Positions 18,670 through 28,635 of a stretch of 64,000 nt of DNA are shown one piece after another. Source of the DNA: Odiellus spinosus (lineage: Eukaryota; Arthropoda; Arachnida; Opiliones; Phalangiidae). The DNA lies in the NCBI GenBank assembly GCA_963920705.1, contig CAWUCO010000272.1, positions 62,001-126,000 on the forward strand, written 5' to 3'. Numbering within the stretch: the first letter of the stretch is position 1; every line of letters begins with the position of its first letter. A program made the position numbers and the translations under genes. The notes beneath the pieces are model-generated. The model was not told where the DNA came from. It saw only the letters and a list, made by a program, of their open reading frames with translations, and did no database searches.

Positions 18670-20030
18670 TCTGCCCTTTAAACCCAATTAAAATTAATTT
18701 ATTCATCATTTTTGATGTTAATACCTCCGGCAGCCACAGCGAAATCTTTAAATTTTTATCATTGCCCTTTAAACCCAATTAAAATTAATTTTTTCATCAT
18801 TTTTGATGTTAATAGCTATAGCAGCCGCACTTGATTCAGTCAAATCTCTACATTTTTGCCACTGCCCTTTAAACCCAATTAAAATTATTTTTTTCATAAT
18901 TTTTGATGTTAATAGCTGGGGCAGCCGCAATTGATTTAGTCAAATTTCTACATTTTTACCATTGCCCTTTAAACCCAATTAAAATTAATTTTTTTCATAA
19001 TTTTTGATGTTAATTGCTGCGGCAGCCGCACTTGATTAAGTAAAATTTCTACATTTTTCCATTGCCCTTTAAACCCAATTAAACAAAATATTTTCATAAT
19101 ATTTTCAATCAGATCTCTACATTTTTACCATTGCCCTTTAAACCCAATTAAAATTATTTTTTTTTATAATTTTTGATGTTAATAGCTGGGGCAGCCTCAC
19201 TTGATTCAGTCAGATCTCTACATTTTTACCATTGCCCTTTAAACCCAATTAAAATTAATTTTTTTCATAATTTTTGATGTTAATAGCTGCGGCAGCCGCA
19301 CTTGATTCAGTAAAATTTCTACATTTTTCCATTGCCCTTTAAACCCAATTAAACAAAATATTTTCATAATATTTTCAATCAGATCTCTACATTTTTACCA
19401 TTGCCCTTTAAACCCAATTAAAATTATTTTTTTTTCATAATTTTTGATGTTAATAGCTGGGGCAGCCGCACTTGATTCAGTCAGATCTCTACATTTTTAC
19501 CATTGCCCTTTAAACCCAATTTAAATTAATTTTTTCATAATTGTTGATGTTAATAGCTGCGGCAGCCGCACTTGATTCAGTCAGGTCTCTACATTTTTAC
19601 CATTGCCCTTTAAAATGAATTTAAATTAATTTTTTCATCATTTTTGATGTTTATACCTCCGACAGAAGCAGTGAAATCTTTATATTTTCCCCATTGCCCT
19701 TTAAACCAAATTTAAAATGAATTTTTTCATAAATTTTGATGTTAATGCCTCGGACAGCCGCAGTGAAATCATTACATTTTTTCCACTGCCCTTTAAACTG
19801 AATTTAAATTAATTTTTTCATCAATTTTGATGTTAATACCTCTGACATCCGCAGCGAAATCTTTATATTTTCCCCATTGCCCTTTAAACCAAATGTAAAT
19901 TAATTTTTTCATCAATTTTGCTGTTAATACCTCCAACAACCGCAGTGAAATCTTTATATTTTTCCATTACCCTTTAAACTAAATTTAAATGAATTTTTTC
20001 AATATTTTTGATGCTAATACCTTCCTTATT
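18670..20030. repeat. tandem satellite, about 91-102-bp units, 15 copies
   Basis: Each unit begins TGCCCTTTAAACCCAATT, followed by TTTTTGATGTTAATA and GCAGCCGCA. Unit starts (GCCC) lie near 18673, 18764, 18864, 18964, 19064, 19133, 19234, 19334, 19403, 19505, 19605, 19696, 19788, 19879 and 19970. Two 69-bp deleted units recur in a 270-bp higher-order repeat (18964 to 19234 to 19505). Right-hand units are more diverged, as expected at an array edge. Confidence 0.9.
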
Positions 20031-20089
20031 GCCGTTCGGAATTTCACTTATTTTTAAAAAGGAGAGTACTTTTAAGGCGGAGAAATTGA

Positions 20090-20590
20090 AAATTTATGTT
20101 ATTCTATGGGATTTCGATTTTTTGTAAGAGACTTACCTTTCAGACTTATTTTCTAATGCTTCCAGATATTTTTCGGGCTTTATTTTAAGACTAATTATAT
20201 AATTTTACACCGATTAGTTTGGCCACAATCTATCTATAAAAACGGCAAAAATATGAAGGAGGAGAAATTAAGTCATTAGAGTTCAATACCCATAGCCTCC
20301 AAATCAAGCGCGATTTTGCCATGTAAAACCTAAGCCTAATTTGTCAAATTAGGCTTAGGTTTTTGGCGAATCTATTTCTCCGCCTTGTTGTTCCCTCCGT
20401 TTTCATAAATAGATTGTGGGCCAACTAATCGGTGTATTATTATGAAATTAGTCTTAAAATAAAGCTCGAATCTTAATTCATACCACACAGAAAATCCAAG
20501 TCTGAAAAATATCCGGAAGTATTAGAAAATAAACCTGAAAGGTAAGCCACTTTCAAAAAACCAAATCCCATAGAATAACATTACGAATTT
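20090..20590. mobile_element. foldback element with central palindrome
   Basis: The left half (TTCTATGGGATTT, TACCTTTCAGACTTATTTTC, GATTAGTTTGGCC, then the AATCTAT segment) is matched in reverse complement by the right half, ending AAATCCCATAGAA. A perfect 18-bp palindrome with 3-base loop sits at the centre (20325-20363). No protein is encoded. It resembles a MITE or foldback element. Confidence 0.7.
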
Positions 20591-20599
20591 GGCCATGCG

Positions 20600-21177
20600 C
20601 GAAACCAGCTAAGTACCAAAAAAAGGGTCAACTTCAGAATTAATTTTAAAATACTTAGACTTAATATTTTTAATTGAAACTTGGAAAAGGCACACATTCG
20701 AACCTTGCTCTACCACTTAAAATTGATTTTAACTGTAACAAATAATTGCTCGTTTAGTTCTGCGATGCACAGGACATGTCCTCGAAAAAGTCAATTTTAA
20801 TGTTATTTCAATGGGGAAATGGATCGTTCTGATTGGCTAAAGGTCCAATTTTTTAAGGAAATCAAAATTGCATTACAGATGATGATCAGCCCATAACGTA
20901 AGAACCCTACCGGATTCTCCGAATTACCCAAAATATTATGTCAAGGTCGTTAGTGGCGCGGGTTAATAATAGATTTCAGGAGCGATTTACTTGAAAAATC
21001 GATTCGAAGCGGACGAACTTTTGCTACAAAGTTTGGGAGGATGGTTATTGAATCGCGGCCTTCCCATATTCTTATGGAAGCTGAATGGATTCTTGGTTCC
21101 GAATCTGTAAATCTCGTTTATATAGGCCCAGAAGAGATATATTATTAAAGTTAAAAAATCAAATGATAAGAAAATCT
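20600..21177. other. non-coding stretch with a protein-like fragment
   Basis: No gene. Plus-strand 21010-21100 is the inverted partner of 15940-16028. Confidence 0.4.
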
Positions 21178-21355
21178 TGCCTACTTTTTAACTACGGTGA
21201 ATTAAGATGAATTTAATGGGATACTCATGATATAATATAATAGTCAAAATTAAAGGGCTGAAGAGGGCTACCCGAGCAGAAGAACCTAGTGAATGTAATT
21301 TACAGTTATCGATAAAAAATACCATTAAAAATAGCTTATCTACTTAAAGAGATTC
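21178..21355. repeat. dispersed repeat family D, copy 2
   Basis: Direct copy of 13401-13580. Confidence 0.75.
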
Positions 21356-21582
21356 ATAAGTATCGTCTTACGGTGGGTTATTAGTAATTATTAAAAAAGA
21401 AATGTTTTACGAAGAAAAACCCGTAAGTAATATAAAACTGAGTTTTATTTAAAATTTGAGACGTTTCGAGCCGCGGCTCGTCATTCAGTCCTGTGTACAG
21501 TGAGTATTAACTCGCTTAAATATAGAAACGGGAAGCGGGCAAACAACAGCGTGGGGTTAAAGATCACGTTAAGTTATTTTTT

Positions 21583-22240
21583 ACAGATAATATTAGCTAG
21601 GTTCCAATTGTTTTTTAGTTTAAATCCAAATTCTAGATTAAAGTTATTTTTAAATTTTTTAATATAGAATCTTTCGGTGATTTTTCTCCGATAGTAATCG
21701 TTTTATTTAGTTAAAATACTAACATTCTCCCAATCAATTATGTGATCGTTATTATTTTTCAGGTGGACATAAATGGCGTTTGTTATTTTACAATTTTTAA
21801 CATCGCGTTTTTGTTCATTAATTCTCTCTTTTAATCTTCTTTCAGTTTCTCCTATGTAGATACCGGGGCAATTAAGGCAATTGATTTTATATACCACTCC
21901 GACAGTATCCATAATGTTGGTCTTTTTATGTGGTTCAGCATTTTCCCATTTTAAAAATTTACTTCTAAGGTCGTAGCTTTTTGTTAATGACTTTGATGTC
22001 ATACGTCGCAAGTTTTCTTTGTAAAATTTCATTTAGACCTTTATAGTGAGGAATAAATAACCATTTGCGTTCGTCTCGGGGTTTGACATTATTGGTGGCG
22101 TTAGTATTTTAACTAAATAAAACTATTACTATCGGAGAAAAATCACCGAAAGCCTCTATATTAAAAAATTTAAAAATAACTTTAATCTAGAATTTGGATT
22201 TAAACTAAAAAAACAATTGGAACCTAGATAATATTATCTG
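21583..22240 (-). mobile_element. Penelope-like element remnant with inverted flanks
   Basis: A GIY-YIG coding fragment is flanked by two roughly 145-bp segments (about 21583-21728 and 22095-22240) that are reverse complements, sharing CTCCGATAGTAAT, TAAAGTTATTTTTAAATTTT and GGTTCCAATTGTTTTTTAG in the left copy. Penelope-like retroelements often show inverted or partial terminal copies created during target-primed insertion. The reverse transcriptase region is absent. Confidence 0.65.
21703..22032 (-). pseudogene. GIY-YIG endonuclease C-terminal fragment (Penelope type)
   Basis: 109 codons. GVVYKI (45-50), a CLNC Cys pair (52-55), then YIGETERRLKERI (59-71) and a terminal DHIIDWENVSIL give the order typical of the Penelope GIY-YIG domain, with the Cys pair between the two motifs. 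It would nick target DNA. The reverse transcriptase that normally precedes it is missing, so this is a 5'-truncated fragment. The last codons run into the left inverted flank. Confidence 0.75.
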
Positions 22241-23340
22241 TAACAAGTTGGGAAACCAAAATATTACCTCCCCGACTACCACGTGACCTAACCTAACCTA
22301 ACCTTAACTTAAATATTAAAATTGATAAGTGTTTCTGTAAGATAATGTCAAATAAAACGTATTAAAAATAAGTATGGGTTATAGGCAGGAAAGTTACACG
22401 CTTGTGAGTTGCAATGTTTGTTTTTTTTATAATTCAGACTTAAGTTTTGGTATGTAGGAGAAATTTCCCTCAACCTGAGGTTGATTAATCCATTACGCAA
22501 ATTACCATTACATTAGGTGAAAACCCTAGGGGGACGTCATTCTTGATTTGCTTGTACACATGAGTTCAACTGTGGCAGTGCAAAGAGTTTGAACTCTTGC
22601 CGAGTTCAATATTTGTACCGCTGAGCTCTCAAGCATAGAGGGTAGAAAGAAGAGAAGCATGGCAATTTTAGAATTATGGCCCTTTCGGTTTTATTTATTT
22701 GTTAAATTTGTCTCCTTACATCCGGCTCATCGTCATTGACTGGTTTTCAACCAAAAAGAGCATAGAGATGCAAACTGCCAAGCATAAAGCCTCCAAGCCA
22801 AGCTTCTCCTCTTCTATCTATCCTTTATGTCTCAAGTGTCTGACCCCTCGTGAAAACCTTTGGCTAGGTATCCAATTTGAATACTCCATGAGGGTATGCA
22901 GTGCATGCCAAACGTTTTCATCATGGAGCCTCTAATACAGGGAGTTATAACTTCCTTCCCCATCTAGATTTGAGCAGTGCTAAGGACGTTTAGACAGAAA
23001 AATGTCCAAAAAAAAGGGCAATAAATTTTCCTCCTCCCCGTCGGAAAAGCCGAGCCTATGTAAACAAAAAAGATGACTGCGAATTCCTTATTTTTTATCG
23101 GTATGAGCACGAAATCTTTTTTGTTTCCCTTCCGCTAAAATAAATAACAGTAGGATGGATTGCTATTTAAAAAAAAATTCCAGTATTTACTAATTTTAAA
23201 ATACCTAATTGGCACTAACAGTTGTTTAATTTAACTGGAATAGGTGCTCTAATAAGCTTCTTAGCTCGACATATTGCCTATTTTACTTCAGGTTAGCTCA
23301 AATAGTATTAGAACGATAAGAAAATCACAAGTCTCTCAAA
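22241..23340. other. mostly non-coding; telomere-like scrap and repeat fragments
   Basis: (CCTAA)3 lies at 22287-22301, following the same 35-bp sequence seen at 13.2 kb. The segment ATGGAGCCTCTAATACAGGG (22923 on) recurs with changes at about 25262. The plus-strand ORF at 22699-22935 shows no domain. Confidence 0.45.
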
Positions 23341-23343
23341 AAA

Positions 23344-23349
23344 TTTATT
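23344..23349 (-). terminator. AATAAA (minus strand) of the zinc-knuckle gene
   Basis: AATAAA on the minus strand, about 20 bases after the stop codon of the spliced gene. Confidence 0.55.
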
Positions 23350-23369
23350 TGCAAAAGAATTCAATGAAT

Positions 23370-24506
23370 TTATACACAAGTTGTTTCATTGTTAAAAATA
23401 ACTTGCGAGGAAGGTTCGTCTGGCGAGGAAGGTTCGTCTGGCGAGGAAGGTTCTTCTGGCGAGGAAGGTTCGTCTGGCGAGGAAGGTTCGTCTGGCGAGG
23501 AAGGTTCGTCTGGCGAGGAAGGTTCGTCTGGCGAGGAAGGTTCGTCTGGCGAGGAAGGTTCGTCTGGCGAGGAAGGTTCGTCTGGCGAGGAAGGTTCGTC
23601 TGGCGAGGAAGGTTCGTCTGGCGAGGAAGGTTCGTCTGGCGAGGAAGGTTCGTCTGGCGAGGAAGGTTCGTCTGGCGAGGAAGGTTCGTCTGGCGAGGAA
23701 GGTTCGTCTGGCGAGGATGGTTCGTCTGGCGAGGATGGTTCGTCTGGCGAGGATGGTTCGTCTGGCGAGGATGGTTCGTCTGGCGAGGAAGGTTCCATTT
23801 GCGATTGAACTTGATAAGTAGATTCTATTTGTGACAGAGTAATTAATTCTTCTTCATCTGGCTCATCTTCAGATAACATCCTTATTTCATTGGGAGTTGA
23901 TCTCTTGACTGGGTTTGAAAATTTTGGGCACTCCGACTTAAAATGTCCAAGACGGTGGCACCCGAAGCATCGCATGTTTGAAGACTTTAATATCTCTGCT
24001 TCTCCGTACCTAGGAATACATTTATTCTTATTTAAAAAAAATGTAAATAAAAAAAAAAAAATCGAACCAATTCTTTCTGTATTTAAATTTTAAATTCAAT
24101 ACCTTGTTTTAAAAATGTTCCCCAACTGGAACTCTCTTAAAATTCGTGGACCAAATGAGACCCTTCTTGTTCTGCTACAAATCCTAGCCCCTGAGGCAAA
24201 CAATGTAATGTGTCCAAGGGCAAAAAGATGCTCGTTGGCACATATTAGCACTTTATGGTTCTCTAATTTTCGCCCACTGACTTCTAAGTCGACAAAAACC
24301 ACTCCCATACATTGGCTGACTTCTTCAGTTTGCTTAATTTGATCCTTGAGCCACTCAAAACGCAGATATCCAGGGAGCAAGTTGAATATAGCCAAAGGCA
24401 TTCTTGAGAAGAATCTGTCATGACGAAGGACAGCATCACAAAGAGATATGCCTGGGCCAACCTTTACTTTGAGTAGAAAAGGTGGTTTCTCGGTCAAAAT
24501 ACTTGA
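23370..24506 (-). CDS. spliced gene: CCHC zinc knuckle plus SSPDEP repeats (24506-24103, 24009-23370)
   Basis: Unrecognised gene, about 347 residues. The first coding exon starts at ATG 24506 (MSSILTEKPP) and ends at donor AAG|GTATTG. A 93-base intron with a strong T-rich tract ends at CCTAG, and the phases match (2+1), keeping the frame open into the zinc-knuckle exon. The first exon encodes a compact unknown region; the second has CFGCHRLGHFKSEC, a perfect CX2CX4HX4C knuckle as in gag-like and RNA-binding proteins, an acidic linker, and about 21 SSPDEP hexapeptides. A non-coding first exon is plausible: an acceptor (TTTCTTTAG) ends at 24549 and a GTAAGA donor lies at 24786. The minisatellite length is a multiple of 3, so copy number can change without breaking the frame. 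It could be a domesticated gag-type protein or a retroelement ORF; the intron favours a host gene. Confidence 0.6.
23406..23795 (-). repeat. 18-bp coding minisatellite, about 22 copies
   Basis: Plus-strand unit GGTTCGTCTGGCGAGGAA; on the minus strand it encodes SSPDEP. A run of GAGGAT-variant units marks one end, and a single TTC-variant unit near 23450 gives SSPEEP. Confidence 0.95.
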
Positions 24507-24548
24507 CATGATTCTTCTGTTAAATACAAATTGATGATGGTGTTCCAA

Positions 24549-24787
24549 CTAAAGAAATATACTTAAAAAAATAAAAATAAAAAAATAATTAGACACGGCT
24601 TGATTAAACATGAACGAATTTATTCATTTTAAACATGTTAACCTAAATATTTCTACAAAGCTATTTATTTCAATTTGCATTCCAAAATTATAGTTTGGGC
24701 TGACTTGATAACAATATTACTTCTCAATGATTTAATATAATATATTCTTAGCGATTAATGAAGATATAGAAGAAATGAGTTCTTACC
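24549..24787 (-). other. possible 5' UTR intron of the zinc-knuckle gene
   Basis: On the minus strand the donor CAGTG|GTAAGA is at 24786-24785 and the acceptor TTTCTTTAG ends at 24549. The exon before it (upstream of 24787) is not clearly coding. Confidence 0.4.
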
Positions 24788-24799
24788 ACTGATCTCCGA

Positions 24800-25330
24800 T
24801 AGCCTCGGGCAGCTAAGATTAATTGACTGTTTTAACTGGATACTCTGGAATAAATCAACTCGATGAATAGAAGTTTGGAGTTCTACCCTCCTTTTATAGT
24901 TAGAATTAAAAAACATCACCAGGAGGCAGCTTATGCTATCGCCAACAAAAAAAAAAACTATACTGTTTTTTTTAAAGTAAAAACGAAATAACATTCGTTT
25001 TTTCTGTTTATTCTATTCAAATAAATAAAGTTGTATATCAAATAACCTAAAATATTAGCCAAAATAGCCAAAGAATCAATCATACAAATAAATCAATGAC
25101 TCAATTGAAATTCAGTCACATAAATGGCAAGCTTGAAAAACACAGATAAAATTATTTTTAAACATTCTTTAAAAATATCTATAAAAAAGCCAGGATAGAC
25201 TGAAAGCGATTAGCGACGTCACAAAAAAAACCGCGGAAGAACGCCGATATTAGGTGAAAACATGGAGCTTCTAATACAGGGAGTGGTAACTCAGAGTCCC
25301 CCCTAGACTAAAACGGTACCAAAAATTCTG
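24800..25330. other. spacer between inverted gene copies, no gene
   Basis: AT-rich. It contains the second copy of the 22.92-kb sequence (25256-25305). Confidence 0.4.
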
Positions 25331-25408
25331 CGCATAGCAGTTTTGCCTATCGTGCATACCGAGCCCATGTAAAAGTTCGGTATGCGCGATAGGCAAAACT
25401 GCTATGCG
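25331..25408. other. near-perfect 32-bp hairpin, miRNA-precursor-like
   Basis: Arms 25331-25362 and 25377-25408 pair over 32 bases with a single G-U, around a 14-base loop. Left arm starts CGCATAGCAGTTTTGCC. Size and shape resemble a microRNA precursor or a tiny foldback insertion. It sits exactly at the edge where homology between the two inverted gene copies begins. Confidence 0.6.
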
Positions 25409-25454
25409 ACTTACTTGAAACACCATCATAAATTTGTATTTAACAAAAAAAATC

Positions 25455-25847
25455 ATGTCAAGTATTTTGACTGAAAAACCACCTATTCTACTAAAAGTAA
25501 AGGTTGGTCCAGGAATGTCTCTTTGTGATGCTGTCCTTCGTCATGACAGATTCTTCTCGAGAATGCCATTGGCTATATTCAACTTACTCCCTGGATATCT
25601 GCATTTTGAGAAGCTGAATGATCAAATCAAGCAAACTGAAGAAGTCGGCCAATTTATGGGAATGGTTTTTGTCAACTTGGAAGTCAGTGGGCGAAAATTA
25701 GAGAACCATAAAGTGCTAATATGTGCCAACGAGCATCTTTTTGCTCTTGGACATATTACATTGTTTGCCTTAGGGGCTAGAATTTGTAGCAGAACAAGAA
25801 GAAATCCTACTTCGCAAATTGAACTTTCCTCGCAAGATATTTTTTAA
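25455..25847 (+). CDS. inverted, truncated paralogue of the zinc-knuckle gene's first exon
   Basis: 130 residues from ATG 25455 (MSSILTEKPP). Most residues are shared with the first coding exon of the minus-strand gene up to ARICSRTRR; after that, the reading diverges into a short unrelated tail (NPTSQIELSS...). Homology at DNA level runs from about 25410 to 25800 against 24556 to 24160, in opposite orientation. No zinc knuckle or SSPDEP repeat follows. AATAAA lies 40 bases after the stop. It may be a free-standing short gene or a truncated copy. The largely silent or conservative differences suggest some constraint after duplication. Confidence 0.5.
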   Translation: MSSILTEKPPILLKVKVGPGMSLCDAVLRHDRFFSRMPLAIFNLLPGYLHFEKLNDQIKQTEEVGQFMGMVFVNLEVSGRKLENHKVLICANEHLFALGHITLFALGARICSRTRRNPTSQIELSSQDIF

Positions 25848-25887
25848 TAATGAAATGAACTTATGCATTTCGTGTATAGCTTCTTCA

Positions 25888-25893
25888 AATAAA
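25888..25893 (+). terminator. AATAAA downstream of the plus-strand paralogue
   Basis: AATAAA 40 bases after the stop codon. Confidence 0.4.
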
Positions 25894-26092
25894 TATTTTT
25901 TGAAAACTTGCTATTTATTTTGTCATTGGAGAAAGAAACTCGTCATAAGGTATGCTTGGGGGAAAAACACTTAACGGTTCTTATGGTTTTGTTATCGTTG
26001 TATGAGCATACCTAAAGGAAAATCGGCTGTATGAATTTCCATATTGACGTGTTAAGAAACTTTTTAGGGACCTATTCCAGTTTTATCTCTAA

Positions 26093-26639
26093 AGGGCCTT
26101 TCACACGAGCCAATTTTTCCCTCAAACTAGTTGGCCCAACTACTTGTCACAATTAATTGGCCCAACCCCACCGTTCACACGCTTAACAAAAATAGTAAAT
26201 TCCATCTACCAATTTTTACGAACAGTCAATCATCATAGGTGTGACATTTACATCTTACGTCAGCGCGTCAAGTTTTTTTCGAATTATATTCTTTTATATG
26301 GTTCTTAAAAATTATTTTATATTTGCATTCGCTATCCGAAATAAACTATTCTAATCCCAGCCTAACCCTCAATCGAAAATAAAATGATTTTTCACTATCC
26401 AGATTGACCGGAAAATAGTCCCTAACACGCGGGATATACGTCATAAAATGTCCGTAATCGTTAAATTCTGGAAGTTGGCCCGATAAGTTGCCTAGAAATT
26501 GGGTCGGCAACCCAATTTTTCTGGGACGATTTTCATTTCGCCAACTTGACCAATTTTTGTTCACACGGACCAACTAGTTGAGGCAACTGGAGTTGTTCCA
26601 ACTAGTTGGAGGTAAAAATTGGCCAATGTGAAAGGCCCT
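26093..26639. mobile_element. 547-bp MITE with TAA target duplication (PIF/Harbinger-like)
   Basis: Terminal inverted repeats of about 42 bp begin AGGGCCTTTCACAC and include GCCAATTTTTCCCTC on the left, matched on the right by GAGGTAAAAATTGGCC. Flanks are TAA (26090-26092) and TAA (26640-26642), the 3-bp duplication typical of PIF/Harbinger elements. Sub-terminal ACTAGTTGG motifs repeat inside. No coding capacity, so it is non-autonomous. Confidence 0.8.
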
Positions 26640-26642
26640 TAA

Positions 26643-27788
26643 ATTCGACTGTTAGGGAAGATTTTGTACTCATACCGATTAGAAAATGGGTTGTAGTTTA
26701 CCTTTCAGTAAAAAGCTCGTGCTTATAAAATATCCATGTAATAACATAGCTAACCTTAATTTTTTTTAATTTGCTTAACGTTTTTCACAAATTTTTCAAG
26801 TGTAAAATGTAGCTTTCGTATAATCATTTGAAGTTTCTATAGTTCCTTCTAACTTATTGTATGATAATGATTATGATATCCAAAATGTTTGTAAGACTTT
26901 ACGAAACCCCCAAGTGTCTCGACAAATGTATCATTAACTTAATCGGTTTCAACAAACTTAAGGGTTATACAATCATAAAAAAGAACAAAAGTATTTGCAA
27001 GTTTTTGGGATTTTTTTATCGCTGCATTTACATGTTTTGTTTTCCATACAAATCAAAGATTTAAAGATATTGGATATTGATTAATTATTTAATTTTGTGT
27101 ATAGAATACAAACACAGACATAACCGCTGTTAAACCTACCCCTGAACTAATTGAACTAGACTCGAAACAAATATAATTTAATATTATATTTTAAATGAAG
27201 TTTAGTCATTTAACAAATTTTTTGTTTCACCCACCCTTTATAAGATTCCACTGGCTTTATCTAGAGGGCGACATAGCCTACTCGATACTTGTCCAGGCAT
27301 TCCCGCTAATTTTGCGACAAAATGTCTGCAAAGTTTGTGCTCTAAACATGTTTCGGGAAAAAGAAAATATTATTTTAATTGCAAACCTGTAACGGCTTTC
27401 ATCAAGTTCTCTTGTACCATATTTTTCAAGAACCCTCGTTAATTTCGCTTTTTGAAATATTCTAGTAACCCAAAAACCTTTTCGTTACTTCTTAATTTTT
27501 TTTTTTTTGGAATTTACTCGATACTAAATTACTGATAATACTGATCCCAATGTTATTACTTTCTAAATTATCTATCAGTGACCCACTCACACTTGCCAGA
27601 GACGGAACTTTTATATATGTCCACTTTTGCTTTCAAAATACGCTTGGTGAAAAATTTTTAGGCGTTTAAAACCTCGCCTCAAAATAATTGTTGTGGAAAT
27701 CGCTGTGCGCGTCGCGGAAGACGTTAGCTACGTAAATTTGACGCTTTTTGACGCACGTATTCTTTTGCGCGCTAGTGCAAACGTAACG
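26643..27788. other. non-coding stretch, no gene recognised
   Basis: AT-rich. ORFs at 26861-27064 and 27195-27392 lack motifs. Confidence 0.4.
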
Positions 27789-27792
27789 TTAA

Positions 27793-27905
27793 GGCGGATG
27801 CATACAGACCAGTTTTCGTGGGTTTCACGTTACACTCGTGCGCTCGTAGAATTATATGGGCGCGCGAGCTTGAAACGCTGGAAGACTAGTCTGTGTGCAT
27901 CCGCC
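27793..27905. mobile_element. 113-bp MITE flanked by TTAA
   Basis: Inverted ends GGCGGATGCAYACAGACYAG on each side, flanked on both sides by TTAA (27789-27792 and 27906-27909). TTAA duplication is the piggyBac signature, but the end sequence is not a recognised piggyBac terminus. Confidence 0.65.
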
Positions 27906-28199
27906 TTAACTCTTTAATCACTTGTATCTACGCGAATTCACGCAACAACAGCAACTACCAGTTTTAACATCATTACCATATTATAGTTTGTTACATTATT
28001 AAAAACATTTCGCGCGTTAAATTATGGAACATTTCGCTCGTTTCGGAATTATCTTTATTTACCGTGATTTTCAAATAATTTGTTGCAAATCCTAAGCTGA
28101 TTATCGACTTATTGAATAATATTTTGTTTTCTCCTGTTAGTTTTACAGAAATTTCAAACGAATTAAAATTTGAATATGAAACAACAGGAACTGTTATAT

Positions 28200-28598
28200 G
28201 TGGTAAATTTTTCTTTTAAAAATTGAGTTGATGCTGCTGGTAGACTAAGTTTGAAGGTACCGTTCTTCCTGGAAGATTAACCTTGTTGTTTCAGCAAGTT
28301 GACTTTCAAATTAGTGCCATTGGTGTGCTGCACTAATGTTATTTCAGTGGAGGCTTGAAGGCATGTTGTCCTTAAAGGAAGGGGCTAAAGAGATGTTGTT
28401 GTCTATGGGCCTCTTTTGAAGGGATCTTGTTCTTTTTAAGGATGTTGTTGTCGGCGGAAGTCTTTGTTCGGCCTTTGTAATTATGTTTGTTGGCGGTCTT
28501 TCAATGGACGTGCTGTTGGCAGTCTGAAATCATGCTTCAAGACGTGCTTAATTAACTACATTTCAGTCTTGAATAGACAAAAAGTTCCATACAGAACC

Positions 28599-28635
<37 letters not shown>

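Noticed and set aside
22580..22630. tRNA-like A and B boxes on the minus strand
   Set aside because: The boxes are only about 20 bases apart and no acceptor stem forms; at most a scrap of a tRNA-derived SINE.
23274..23834. Plus-strand frames (RFVWRG and EEGSSG repeats) over the 18-bp array
   Set aside because: They mirror the minus-strand gene that carries a zinc knuckle and splice sites.
24755..24994. 79-codon minus-strand ORF upstream of the zinc-knuckle gene
   Set aside because: No domain; it overlaps what looks like a non-coding first exon ending at a GTAAGA donor.
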